DNA from: Caballeronia choica
Lineage (GTDB): Bacteria > Pseudomonadota > Gammaproteobacteria > Burkholderiales > Burkholderiaceae
NCBI RefSeq assembly: GCF_001544535.1
Contig: NZ_FCON02000031.1
Location: 1 to 64,000, forward strand
Reading direction: 5' to 3'
Length of the DNA: 64,000 nt
In this document: positions 25,994 through 34,614 of the stretch, in pieces
Layout: every line of letters begins with the position of its first letter
How positions within the stretch are numbered: position 1 is the stretch's first letter
The notes under the pieces: model-generated
The model's input: only the letters and a program-made list of their open reading frames with translations
Database searches by the model: none
What the model was told of the DNA's origin: nothing
Program-made: the position numbers and the translations under genes

Positions 25994-28414
25994 TTGAACA
26001 CTTACGATCGTCCAAACGCTAACGCGCGCACCGAGGCTGTCGACTCCGAAAGCGCCCCCCTTTCTCCCGACCAATTGCAGAAAATGAACGCCTACTGGCG
26101 CGCATGCAATTACCTGTCGGTCGGCATGATCTATCTGCGCGCAAACCCTTTGTTGCGCGAGCCATTGCAGCCGGAGCACATCAAGCGGCGCCTGCTTGGA
26201 CACTGGGGCTCGGACCCGGGACAGTCGTTCGCATGGGTGCATCTGAACCGTCTGATCGTCGAGCGGGACCTGAACGTCTTGTTCATCTCGGGACCGGGTC
26301 ACGGCGCACCGGCGACGCTCGCGAATTCGTATCTCGAAGGCTACTACTCCGAAATCTATCCCGACCGCAGCGCGGACAGCGCCGGCATGCTCAAGCTGTT
26401 CCGGCTCTTCTCGTCGCCGGGCGGGATCGGTTCGCACTGCACGCCCGAAACGCCGGGGTCGATTCACGAAGGCGGCGAACTGGGCTATAGCCTCTCGCAT
26501 GGCTTCGGTGCGGCATTCGACAATCCGGACCTGATCGTCGCGGTGATGGTCGGCGACGGCGAGGCCGAAACCGGGCCGCTCGCCACCTCCTGGCATTCGA
26601 ACAAATTTCTCAACCCGGTGCAGGACGGCGCGGTCTTGCCGATCCTTCATCTGAACGGCTACAAGATCGCCAATCCGACCATTCTCGCGCGCATTCCGCG
26701 CGAGGAGCTCGAAGCCCTGTTCATCGGCTATGGCTACCAGCCGTATTTCGTCGAAGGACACGACCCCGCCGAGATGCACCAGCGCATGGCGTCCACGCTC
26801 GCGCGCTGCGTCGACGAGATCAAGGCCATCCAGGCGCATGCGCGTGACAACAACGATGCGACACGGCCGCGCTGGCCAATGATCGTGCTGCGCTCGCCCA
26901 AAGGCTGGACTGGCCCGAAAGAGGTCGATGGACACAAGGTGGAGGACTTCTGGCGTTCGCATCAGGTGCCCGTGCTCGATCCAGCGACGCGCGACGAAAG
27001 CCTGAAGGTGCTCGAAACCTGGATGCGCAGCTATGAACCCGAAACGCTGTTCGACGAGCACGGCCAGTTGATCGCCGAGCTGCGCGCGCTCGCGCCGCAG
27101 GGGGAGCGGCGTATCAGCGCAAATCCGCATGCGAATGGCGGACGCTTGCGTCACGCGCTGACGCTGCCGGATATTCGCGACTACCGCTTCGACGTAAAGG
27201 AGCCTGCCGCCGTGTATCACTCGCCAACGGCTGTGCTCGCCACGTATCTGCGCGACGTCGTCCGCAACAACATGTCGACGTTCCGCCTGTTCGGTCCCGA
27301 CGAGACGGCCAGCAACAAGCTCGATGGTGTCTACGAGGCTTCGGGCAAGCGCTGGATCGCGGAATACAAGCCCGAGGACAGCGACGGCGGCGCGCTCGCC
27401 GTCGACGGCCGCGTGATGGAAATGCTGAGCGAGCATACGCTCGAAGGCTGGTTCGAAGGCTACGTGCTCACTGGCCGACATGGCCTCTTCGCCACCTACG
27501 AAGCGTTCGTGCACGTGATCGACTCGATGTTCAACCAGCACGCGAAATGGCTGGAGAAATCGAAGAAGGAACTCGACTGGCGCGCACCGGTTCCGTCGAT
27601 CAATCTGCTTATCACATCGCTCGTCTGGCGCCAGGATCACAACGGCTTCACGCACCAGGACCCGGGCTTTCTCGATGTCGTCACGAACAAGAGCCCCGAG
27701 GTCGTAAGGATCTATTTGCCACCGGACGCGAACTGCCTGCTGAGTGTCGTGGAGCACTGCCTGTGCTCGCGCGACTACGTGAACGTGATCGTCGCCGACA
27801 AGCAGCCTCATCTTCAATACCTGAACATGCAGGACGCCATCGTGCACTGCACGAAGGGTATCGGCATCTGGGATTGGGCATCGACCGATGAAGGACACGA
27901 ACCGGACGTCGTGATGGCCTGCGCCGGCGATATCGCGACGATGGAATCGCTCGCCGCCGTCGAAATATTGAAGGCGCAATTTCCCGACTTGCGCATTCGC
28001 TTCGTGAACGTCGTGGACCTGTTCCGCCTGATGCCCGAGAGCGATCATCCGCATGGCCTGTCCAACCGCGATTTCGATTCGCTGTTCACGCGCGACCGCC
28101 CCGTGATCTTCAACTTCCACTCGTATGCGACGCTCGTGCACAAGCTTACGTACAACCGCACGAATCACGAAAACATGCACGTGCACGGCTATCGCGAGAA
28201 GGGCAATATCAACACGCCGTTCGAACTGGCGATCATCAACGAGGTGGACCGTTACACGCTCGCGATCGACGTGATCGACCGCGTGCCCAGGCTGCGCGAT
28301 TCAGGCGCGCACGCGAAGAACTGGCTGAAGGATCAGATCATCGAAAGCATCCGGCACGCGCATGCGGAAGGCATCGACCGGGAGGATATCCGCAACTGGG
28401 TTTGGAAGGGTTGA
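25994..28414 (+). CDS. xfp: Phosphoketolase (xylulose-5-P / fructose-6-P)
   Basis: This 806-residue ThDP enzyme cleaves xylulose 5-phosphate (and often fructose 6-phosphate) with phosphate to acetyl phosphate plus glyceraldehyde 3-phosphate or erythrose 4-phosphate. Family motifs are [37 protein letters not shown] (ThDP binding), [19 protein letters not shown] and [17 protein letters not shown]. The start is a TTG at 25994, with AAGGAG six bases before it; a longer in-frame reading has no ribosome site, and 806 residues matches the family length. No acetate kinase or phosphotransacetylase lies alongside. It is a monocistronic unit ending at repeat copy B. Confidence 0.96.
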   Translation: MNTYDRPNANARTEAVDSESAPLSPDQLQKMNAYWRACNYLSVGMIYLRANPLLREPLQPEHIKRRLLGHWGSDPGQSFAWVHLNRLIVERDLNVLFISGPGHGAPATLANSYLEGYYSEIYPDRSADSAGMLKLFRLFSSPGGIGSHCTPETPGSIHEGGELGYSLSHGFGAAFDNPDLIVAVMVGDGEAETGPLATSWHSNKFLNPVQDGAVLPILHLNGYKIANPTILARIPREELEALFIGYGYQPYFVEGHDPAEMHQRMASTLARCVDEIKAIQAHARDNNDATRPRWPMIVLRSPKGWTGPKEVDGHKVEDFWRSHQVPVLDPATRDESLKVLETWMRSYEPETLFDEHGQLIAELRALAPQGERRISANPHANGGRLRHALTLPDIRDYRFDVKEPAAVYHSPTAVLATYLRDVVRNNMSTFRLFGPDETASNKLDGVYEASGKRWIAEYKPEDSDGGALAVDGRVMEMLSEHTLEGWFEGYVLTGRHGLFATYEAFVHVIDSMFNQHAKWLEKSKKELDWRAPVPSINLLITSLVWRQDHNGFTHQDPGFLDVVTNKSPEVVRIYLPPDANCLLSVVEHCLCSRDYVNVIVADKQPHLQYLNMQDAIVHCTKGIGIWDWASTDEGHEPDVVMACAGDIATMESLAAVEILKAQFPDLRIRFVNVVDLFRLMPESDHPHGLSNRDFDSLFTRDRPVIFNFHSYATLVHKLTYNRTNHENMHVHGYREKGNINTPFELAIINEVDRYTLAIDVIDRVPRLRDSGAHAKNWLKDQIIESIRHAHAEGIDREDIRNWVWKG

Positions 28415-28420
28415 ATTTGC

Positions 28421-29185
28421 CGCTGGCGCTTGGGGTTGGGCGGGGGTGGGGTTGGGGTTGGGTTGGGGGTTACACCGTTTGATGCGCTCAGGCTTCCATG
28501 GAATTTGTATTCTTAGCGGTTTATTAGCTCTGCCCCTGTCCGGGGCGGGACTCACTTTCTTTGCTGCTGCAAAGAAAGTAAGCAAAGAAAGCAGCTTCAC
28601 AACGCCAATTCTTGCCATGCCCCGCTAGCCCGTTCCCACGGAGTGGTCCAACCGGGGGAGTGTCGTTAGCGGGGTTTGATCGTTGTTGGCATGTAGACAA
28701 GGCGCGCACGTCGCACCGCTATACGGAGTGGAACAGCAGTCATTCATCCGTCTTTGCACTTCGTGCCCGACGACAGGTTTGCAAGTGGTGGTGAATTGAA
28801 GCATGCGGCAGTACGAAGTACGACGCAGATTCACCGATGGGTTTCGGTTTTACCTAACGGGTGAGCGCGTAGCGCGAGGCGGGATGTATGACTGCTGGTC
28901 CACTTCGTATGGCGGTGCGACGTGCGCGCCTCTTCTACATGCCAACAACGATGAAACCCCGCTAACGACACTCCCCCGGTTGGACCACTCCGAGGGGACG
29001 GGCTAGCGGCGCATGGCAAGGATTGGCGTTGGAAAGCTGCTTTCTTTGCTTACTTTCTTTGCAGCAGCAAAGAAAGTGAGTCCCGCCCCGGACAGGGGCA
29101 GAGCCAATAAACCACAAAGAAAACAAGTTCCATAGAAGCGCAAAAACATCAAACGGCGTAAACACCCCACCCCCAAGCGCCAGCG
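28421..29185. repeat. Palindromic intergenic element, copy B (complete, inverted orientation)
   Basis: This 765-bp composite element fills the whole gap between the phosphoketolase stop (28414) and the stop of the convergent alcohol dehydrogenase (29187). It starts with CGCTGGCGCTTGGGGT (28421-28436) and ends with the mirrored motif at 29170-29185. Both arms carry the TTTCTTTGC-TGCT-GCAAAGAAA hairpin. The left arm ends inward with the TTTGCACTTCGTGCC hairpin (type 2) and the right arm with GAGCGCGTAGCGCGAGG (type 1). Compared with copies A and C the whole element is reversed. The centre shares AAAACCGAAACCCAT with copy A when reverse-complemented. Confidence 0.88.
28432..28469 (+). other. G-rich tract with seven G-runs (G-quadruplex candidate)
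   Basis: Seven runs of three to five G, separated by one or two bases (mostly TT), lie just inside the left boundary of repeat copy B, 18 bp after the phosphoketolase stop. The pattern strongly fits the G-quadruplex consensus on the coding strand, so the structure could form in the 3' part of the transcript. The matching edge of copy C (about 45123-45145) is also G-rich but weaker. Confidence 0.6.
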
Positions 29186-29186
29186 G

Positions 29187-30314
29187 TCAATCGAACACCA
29201 CCACCTGCCGGATTGCCTTGCCTTCGTGCAGCAGATCGAAACCGCGGTTAATCTCCTCGAGCTTCATGCGCCCCGTGAGCAGCTTGTTCACCGGCAAGCG
29301 GCCCTGTGCATACAGATCGACAAAGCGCGGGATGTCGCGCGACGGCACGCATGTCCCGATATAACTGCCCTTCAACGTGCGCTCCTCAGCGACGAGACTG
29401 ACCGCGGGCAGCGGCCAAAGCGCGGTTGACGGCGGCAGGCCGGCTGTCACGGTCATTCCGCCGCGTCGCGTAATGCGATACGCCAAATCCAGCGCACGAA
29501 TCGACCCGGCAAACTCGAACGCGAACTCGACGCCTCCCGAACTCAGCGCGCGGATCTGCTCCGCCGCATCGTCCTGACCCGCGTTGACCGTGTGCGTGGC
29601 GCCGAGGAGCCGCGCCTGCTCCAGCTTGTCTTCGGCCAGATCGATCGCGATGATCTGTCGCGCGCCCGCCGCATGCGCACCGATGAGCGCCGCCAGACCG
29701 ACGCCGCCCAGGCCGATCACCGCAACCGAGGCGCCGACTCGCACTTGCGCCGTATTGACCACCGCGCCGACGCCGGTCAGCACGGCGCAGCCGAACAGCG
29801 CGGCTTCGTCGAGCGGCACGCCGCGATCGATCTTCACGACGGAGCGGCGCGACACCGTCGCGTACTCGGCAAACACCGAGCATCCGAGGTGATGGTTCAA
29901 CGCTTCGCCGCCGCGTGTGAGACGCCGCTCGCCGGACAACAGCGTGCCGGCGCCGTTCGCCGCCGCACCGGGTTCGCACAGGGCTGGCCGCCCTTCCGCA
30001 CATGGTGCGCAATGGCCGCAGCTCGGCACGAACACGACGACCACGTGATCGCCAACCTTGAGGTCGGTCACACCCGCCCCCAGCTCCTCGACGACACCCG
30101 AGGCTTCATGTCCGAGCGCCATCGGCATCGGACGGGGCCGGTCGCCGTTGATCACGGAGAGATCAGAGTGGCAGAGACCTGCCGCCGCGATCTTGATCAG
30201 CACCTCATCGGGGCCGGGCGGTGCAAGTTCGATCGCTTCGATGCGCAGGGGACGCGAGTCGGCGTACGGCAGTGCCGCACCCATTGCCTGCAAAACAGCT
30301 GCCTTGATTTTCAT
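29187..30314 (-). CDS. Zinc-dependent alcohol dehydrogenase (class III/AdhC-like)
   Basis: This 375-residue medium-chain dehydrogenase has catalytic-zinc motifs GLCHSDLSVING and MALGHEASGVV, structural zinc cysteines in CGHCAPCAEGRPALC, the NAD fold AVIGLGGVGLAALIGA and a late DLYAQGRLPVNKLLTGRM segment. It belongs with COG1062-type alcohol and formaldehyde dehydrogenases. The start codon overlaps the stop of the acetolactate-synthase-like gene by 4 bp (ATGA), so both come from one mRNA. It could reduce an aldehyde or ketone made by that enzyme. The substrate is not determined by the sequence. Confidence 0.92.
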   Translation of the reverse strand: MKIKAAVLQAMGAALPYADSRPLRIEAIELAPPGPDEVLIKIAAAGLCHSDLSVINGDRPRPMPMALGHEASGVVEELGAGVTDLKVGDHVVVVFVPSCGHCAPCAEGRPALCEPGAAANGAGTLLSGERRLTRGGEALNHHLGCSVFAEYATVSRRSVVKIDRGVPLDEAALFGCAVLTGVGAVVNTAQVRVGASVAVIGLGGVGLAALIGAHAAGARQIIAIDLAEDKLEQARLLGATHTVNAGQDDAAEQIRALSSGGVEFAFEFAGSIRALDLAYRITRRGGMTVTAGLPPSTALWPLPAVSLVAEERTLKGSYIGTCVPSRDIPRFVDLYAQGRLPVNKLLTGRMKLEEINRGFDLLHEGKAIRQVVVFD

Positions 30315-31975
30315 TGTGCGACCTCATTAACGCGGTTTCTGAGTTCGTCGACGAGTACGCGGCTGTTCTCCGAGTAGTCGACGGGAACGATGACGAGCTG
30401 CACCCCACCCTCGCGGAATGCCGCCTCCAGCGCCGGTGCCAGTCCTTCGGCCGATTCGACGCGTCGTCCTTTCGCGCCGTAGGCTTCGGCATACTTGACG
30501 AAGTCGGGATTGCCGAACGTGAGGCCCCAATCGGTGAAGCTGTCGACGGCCTGCTTCCAACGGATCATGCCGTAAGCGTCGTCCTGAATGATCAGCACGA
30601 CGAGGTTCAGCTTCAGCCGCACGGCCGTCTCGAGCTCTTGCGAGTTCATCATGAAGCCGCCGTCGCCGCACACCGCCATCACGCGTCGGCCGGGATAGAG
30701 CAGCGCCGCCATCATCGCCGATGGCAGGCCTGCTCCCATCGTGGCCAGCGCATTGTCCAGCAGCAGCGTGTTGGCGCTGCGCGTTCGATAGCAACGGGCG
30801 AACCAGATCTTGTACATGCCGTTGTCGAGTGCGACGATGCCCTCGGCGGGCATGACTTCGCGCACGTCGTGGACGATACGTTGCGGCGTGAGCGGAAAGC
30901 GCGATTCGTCGGCGCGATCGAGCGTGCGCTTCAGGATACCTTCGCGCAATGGCGCGAGCGCGGCCGCGTTGGGCAGCTTTCCTTGAACGCGATCGGCGAG
31001 CCGCGCAAGGCTCAAGCCCAGGTCGCCCACGACTTCCGCATGCGGGAAGAACACTTGCTCGACGTTGGCCGGCGTGTAGCCGACATGGATGACCTTGGGC
31101 CCCTTCGGCCCCATGATGAACGGTGGTTTTTCGACTGTGTCATGCCCGATCGCGAGAATCAGGTCGGCGCGGTCGATCGCTTCGTGCAGGTAGTCGCGTT
31201 CACTCAGCGCGGCCGTGCCCATCCATAGTTCCGTGGCTTCCTCACGGCCCACGGCCGCCACCGTGCCCTTACCCATCTGCGTGTTGAAGAACGGAATGCC
31301 GGTGCGCCGGATGAAGTCGGTCAACTGGCCCACGAGCCGCGGCCGGTTGCTGGCCGCGCCGAACATCACGAGCGGCCGTTCGGCTTGCATCAGCAATGCC
31401 GCAGCCCGTTCGATGGCGGCATCGTGGGCCACCGGCAGTTCGACGGGATGCACGGGAACGATGGTCACGTCGTCGTTCACTTCGACGGCGGCCACGTCCT
31501 CGGGCAATTCCAGGTGGACGGGACCAGGACGCTCTTCCGCCGCCATCCGGAACGCATCGCGCACGACAGTCGGAATGCTGGCCCCGCTCACGATCTGCCG
31601 CGAGGCTTTAGTGAGCGGCTTCATCGTCGCGACGATGTCGACGATCTGAAAGCGCGCCTGGCGCGAGGTCATGATCGCCTTCTGGCCGGTGATCAGCACC
31701 ATCGGCATTGCGCCAAGCTGCGCATAGGCCGCACCCGTGACGAGATTCAGCGCGCCGGGGCCGAGTGTCGCCATGCAAACGCCGGGTGTTCCGGTGAGGC
31801 GGCCATGAGTCGCCGCCATGAACGCTGCAGACTGTTCATGCCGCGTCACGATGAGCTGGATACTCGAGCGTCGCAGCGACTCGACCACGTCGAGGTTTTC
31901 CTCGCCCGGCACAGCAAAAATGCGATCGACGCCTTCATTCTCCAGCGCCTTCACGAATAAATCGGAAGCTTTCAT
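30311..31975 (-). CDS. Acetolactate synthase-like ThDP enzyme (catabolic AlsS type)
   Basis: This 554-residue protein starts at ATG 31975 with AAGGAG seven bases upstream. The catalytic glutamate is in AVPGEENLDVVE, and SAAFMAATHGRLTGTPGVCM and GPGALNLVTGAAYAQLGAMP are typical of acetolactate synthases. ThDP/Mg binding is at GDGGFMMNSQELETAVRL, where the Asn usually found about 25 residues later is replaced in IIQDDAYGMIRWKQ. The Mg-proximal sequence and MIRWKQ resemble catabolic AlsS rather than anabolic IlvB, and there is no regulatory subunit. It would join two pyruvates to acetolactate; related carboligases are possible. It is the first gene of a two-gene operon with the alcohol dehydrogenase. 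Confidence 0.88.
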   Translation of the reverse strand: MKASDLFVKALENEGVDRIFAVPGEENLDVVESLRRSSIQLIVTRHEQSAAFMAATHGRLTGTPGVCMATLGPGALNLVTGAAYAQLGAMPMVLITGQKAIMTSRQARFQIVDIVATMKPLTKASRQIVSGASIPTVVRDAFRMAAEERPGPVHLELPEDVAAVEVNDDVTIVPVHPVELPVAHDAAIERAAALLMQAERPLVMFGAASNRPRLVGQLTDFIRRTGIPFFNTQMGKGTVAAVGREEATELWMGTAALSERDYLHEAIDRADLILAIGHDTVEKPPFIMGPKGPKVIHVGYTPANVEQVFFPHAEVVGDLGLSLARLADRVQGKLPNAAALAPLREGILKRTLDRADESRFPLTPQRIVHDVREVMPAEGIVALDNGMYKIWFARCYRTRSANTLLLDNALATMGAGLPSAMMAALLYPGRRVMAVCGDGGFMMNSQELETAVRLKLNLVVLIIQDDAYGMIRWKQAVDSFTDWGLTFGNPDFVKYAEAYGAKGRRVESAEGLAPALEAAFREGGVQLVIVPVDYSENSRVLVDELRNRVNEVAQ

Positions 31976-32036
31976 CGGCAATCTCCTTGAATTTCAAATC
32001 ACGGTTGATCGGGATGGAACGCGCAACGCAGCGTGC

Positions 32037-34025
32037 TCATCCACGTACGTTTCGTGGGGCGTCGACAATCGACTCTTGAGCGACGTCCTCGCGCCGGCTA
32101 GCGACGAACGCAGCCGCTTCCGTGTGTGTCCTGAAAATCTGCGATGCGGAACCTGAATCTCGATCGCACAACGCTGCACCCAGCTTCATGCGCATGAACG
32201 CGCTCGTGGTGAAGCGCGTGGCCGAGTGGTAAAACCTCGACTGCAAGTCCCTCGCCATGTCGAAGTACGCATCCGCTATCGAATCGTCGAGCCTGCATCC
32301 GTCATAGTTGACGATCAGCGAGACTTGATGGCCGATGCTCTCACAAAGCGCCTCCATCACGCGACGCACACTTGCGACATCGTCCGTCGAGCGAATCCCG
32401 ATGCCTTCAAAGTTCACGAACAGGGTATTTCTTTCGGCGTCGTAGCTGAGGCGGCTGCGCAACTGGCGTTCGAACAGGATCGTCGACAGGTTGAGGATCT
32501 GCGGCAGGAAAATTCGCGGGTCCATTGATCGGACATTGCGCACGATCGGCGCGAAGTCCATATGCGCGAGCACATCGCGCTCGAGATCGATGCCGGGTGC
32601 GAGTTCCGTCAACTCAAGCCCTTCAGGCACGCGCCGAAAGACGCAGCGCTCGGTCACATAGAGCACGGGTTGACCGCGTTCGGCCGCGAGCGATCCGTTG
32701 AACGTGATCTGCTCGACGGATTCGACGAACTTCTTCTTCGTGCCTTCCGTGACAATCTTAAGACGCCCGCCTTCCACCCGTACATCGAGACCGCCCGCCG
32801 TGAACGTTCCCGCGAATATCACGCAACGGGCGTTCTGACTGATGTTGATGAAACCGCCGGCGCCCGCGAGTCGCGGCCCGAAGCGACTGACGTTGACGTT
32901 GCCGCAACGGTCGACCTCGGCCATGCCGAGGCACGCGAGATCGAGGCCGCCTCCGTCGTAGAAGTCGAACTGCTGGTTCTGATGCAGTAGCGCATCGACA
33001 TTGATCGCCGCGCCGAAATCCAGTCCGCCCTGAGGCATGCCACCGATCACGCCCGGTTCCGCAGTCAAGGTCAGGTGACTCAGCAGGCGCTCTTCTCCCG
33101 CCACGGCGCCAACGACTTCCGGGACGCCGATGCCCAGGTTGATCACCCCGCCCAGCGGCAATTCGAACGCGCATCGGCGTGCGATCACTTTTCGCTCGTC
33201 GAGGGCGGGGCTTTTCATCGCCCCGACCGCGACTTTCGTCTGCGCCGAGAACGCCGGGTTGTACGCCGTGCCGTAGGTCTGAGGCTGAGCACCGGGACGC
33301 GCGAGAACGACACGGTCGACCAGGATGCCGGGAACCACGACCGCTCGCGGATCGAGCGTCCCGCTTGCAACGATGTTTTCCACCTGGGCGATCACCAGGC
33401 CGTTCGAGTTGTGCGCGGCCATCGCCGCCGCTTGCGCGTCGAGCACGAGCGCTTCGCGTTCCATTGTGATGTTGCCTTCGGGGTCGGCCGTCGTCCCGCG
33501 GATCAGCGCAACGTTGAGCGGAAAGACTTTATAGAGGAGCCAGGTCTTGCCGTCGATCTCGATGGTGCTGACCAGGTCTTCAAGCGTGCACGCGTTGATC
33601 TTGCCGCCGCCGTGGCGCGGATCGACGAAGGTGCCGAGGCCAACCTGAGTCAGCGTGCCGGCCCGATGCGCCGCGATGTCCCGGTAGAGATGCGACATGA
33701 CGCCGAGCGGCAGGTTGTACGCCTCGATCAGATTCTCAGTCGCCATCCGGGCGAGCTTCGGGACCAGCGACCAATGTCCGCCGATTGCCCGCTTGACCAA
33801 TCCCGGCAACGCGATCCGGTTGAGTCCCTGATCCTTGCCGTCACCCGGCGCGGCGGCGAAGACCAAGGTCAGGTCGCGAGGCATGCCCGCACTCGTGAAC
33901 CGTCGTTCCAGCGCGATGAGGAGTTCGTCCGGCGTACCGATACCGACAAAGCCCGAGCAGCAGACGGCATCACCATCGCGGATCAATCCGATCGCTTCGT
34001 CAGCGGTCACAATCTTGTCTTTCAT
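32037..34025 (-). CDS. Acyl-CoA:carboxylate CoA-transferase (Pct/YdiF-like) with C-terminal extension
   Basis: This 662-residue class I CoA-transferase has its alpha and beta halves fused. The alpha part has GFVGIGTPDELLIALE and GLGTFVDPRHGGGKINAC, and the beta part has INLGIGVPEVVGAV, with the catalytic Glu expected there, and GEERLLSHLTLTAEPGVIGG. Propionate CoA-transferases of this class are usually about 520-540 residues. Here about 130 more follow the CoA-transferase core (from about residue 530), with a mixed hydrophobic pattern (NTLFVNFEGIGIRS, QVSLIVNYDGCRLDDS) of unclear fold. It would exchange CoA among short-chain acids such as acetate, propionate or lactate. It lies 60 bp upstream of the acetolactate-synthase-like gene on the same strand. 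Confidence 0.88.
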   Translation of the reverse strand: MKDKIVTADEAIGLIRDGDAVCCSGFVGIGTPDELLIALERRFTSAGMPRDLTLVFAAAPGDGKDQGLNRIALPGLVKRAIGGHWSLVPKLARMATENLIEAYNLPLGVMSHLYRDIAAHRAGTLTQVGLGTFVDPRHGGGKINACTLEDLVSTIEIDGKTWLLYKVFPLNVALIRGTTADPEGNITMEREALVLDAQAAAMAAHNSNGLVIAQVENIVASGTLDPRAVVVPGILVDRVVLARPGAQPQTYGTAYNPAFSAQTKVAVGAMKSPALDERKVIARRCAFELPLGGVINLGIGVPEVVGAVAGEERLLSHLTLTAEPGVIGGMPQGGLDFGAAINVDALLHQNQQFDFYDGGGLDLACLGMAEVDRCGNVNVSRFGPRLAGAGGFINISQNARCVIFAGTFTAGGLDVRVEGGRLKIVTEGTKKKFVESVEQITFNGSLAAERGQPVLYVTERCVFRRVPEGLELTELAPGIDLERDVLAHMDFAPIVRNVRSMDPRIFLPQILNLSTILFERQLRSRLSYDAERNTLFVNFEGIGIRSTDDVASVRRVMEALCESIGHQVSLIVNYDGCRLDDSIADAYFDMARDLQSRFYHSATRFTTSAFMRMKLGAALCDRDSGSASQIFRTHTEAAAFVASRREDVAQESIVDAPRNVRG

Positions 34026-34171
34026 GGCGGGGTCTCAAGTGGCGACTCGGCGCTTGCCGGACGCGGGGCGGTGCGATCGGGCCCTGTTGATCGAATCGGC
34101 CGTGAGAATTCGTCCGGCCGGTCGACTACATATTGAGCGCAAACTGCGGAAGACTCGAACAATGCGTCGAG

Positions 34172-34202
34172 CATAATAAAAAGCCCGCCATGGCGCGGGC
34201 TT
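34172..34202 (-). terminator. Factor-independent terminator on the minus strand
   Basis: AAGCCCGC (34181-34188) and GCGGGCTT (34195-34202) form a perfect 8-bp stem with a 6-nt loop. Read on the minus strand it is followed by TTTTTATTA, a good U-tract. The nearest minus-strand coding region upstream is the PhyH-type gene, whose stop is 410 bp away, so either that mRNA has a long 3' end or a small RNA is transcribed here. Confidence 0.65.
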
Positions 34203-34614
34203 CGAAACCAGACGGTGAGACGAAAGGCACGACGCTTTCCGGGAATCTCGGCGAACAAATCTTTGCGGCGCGTCGTTTGCCAGCTTGGAGAGTCGCCGGG
34301 TTCAGGACCGCAGTACCGTCTTGACCGTTTGCGCGTTCAACTGGCAAGTCGTTGAGGACCGCTCACATGGCGCTTGGGGTCACGTTCATCGCAGACTGCA
34401 AGTTCGCCGATGCAGCCCACGATGCCTGCTGGGGAGAATAAGGAAAGATTGACCGCTCGTGAAATAAATTCTTCGTGGGTCGGTCATTCAATGCCATTGC
34501 GAAGATTTGCTGCATTGCACCAATGGACCCATCATACGGCACTCTCGATAGCCGTCAAGCGGACATTTTTATAATTTGGCTTTTCGATCCAGCCGAGGCC
34601 GCCAGCCCCCTGAA
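34203..34614. other. Intergenic region without a supported gene
   Basis: There are 412 bp between the terminator at 34172-34202 and the PhyH-type gene stop. Short readings exist on both strands, but none has a ribosome site, family match or codon bias. The stretch is less GC-rich near 34440-34580 and may hold a minus-strand promoter for an untranslated RNA ending at the terminator. Confidence 0.35.

Noticed and set aside
25967-28186. Long minus-strand reading antisense to phosphoketolase
   Set aside because: No family motif and antisense composition; phosphoketolase on the plus strand is unmistakable.
34203-34614. Minus-strand small gene ending at the orphan terminator
   Set aside because: The available reading (about 70 residues) lacks a ribosome site and crosses the terminator stem, so an untranslated RNA is more plausible.
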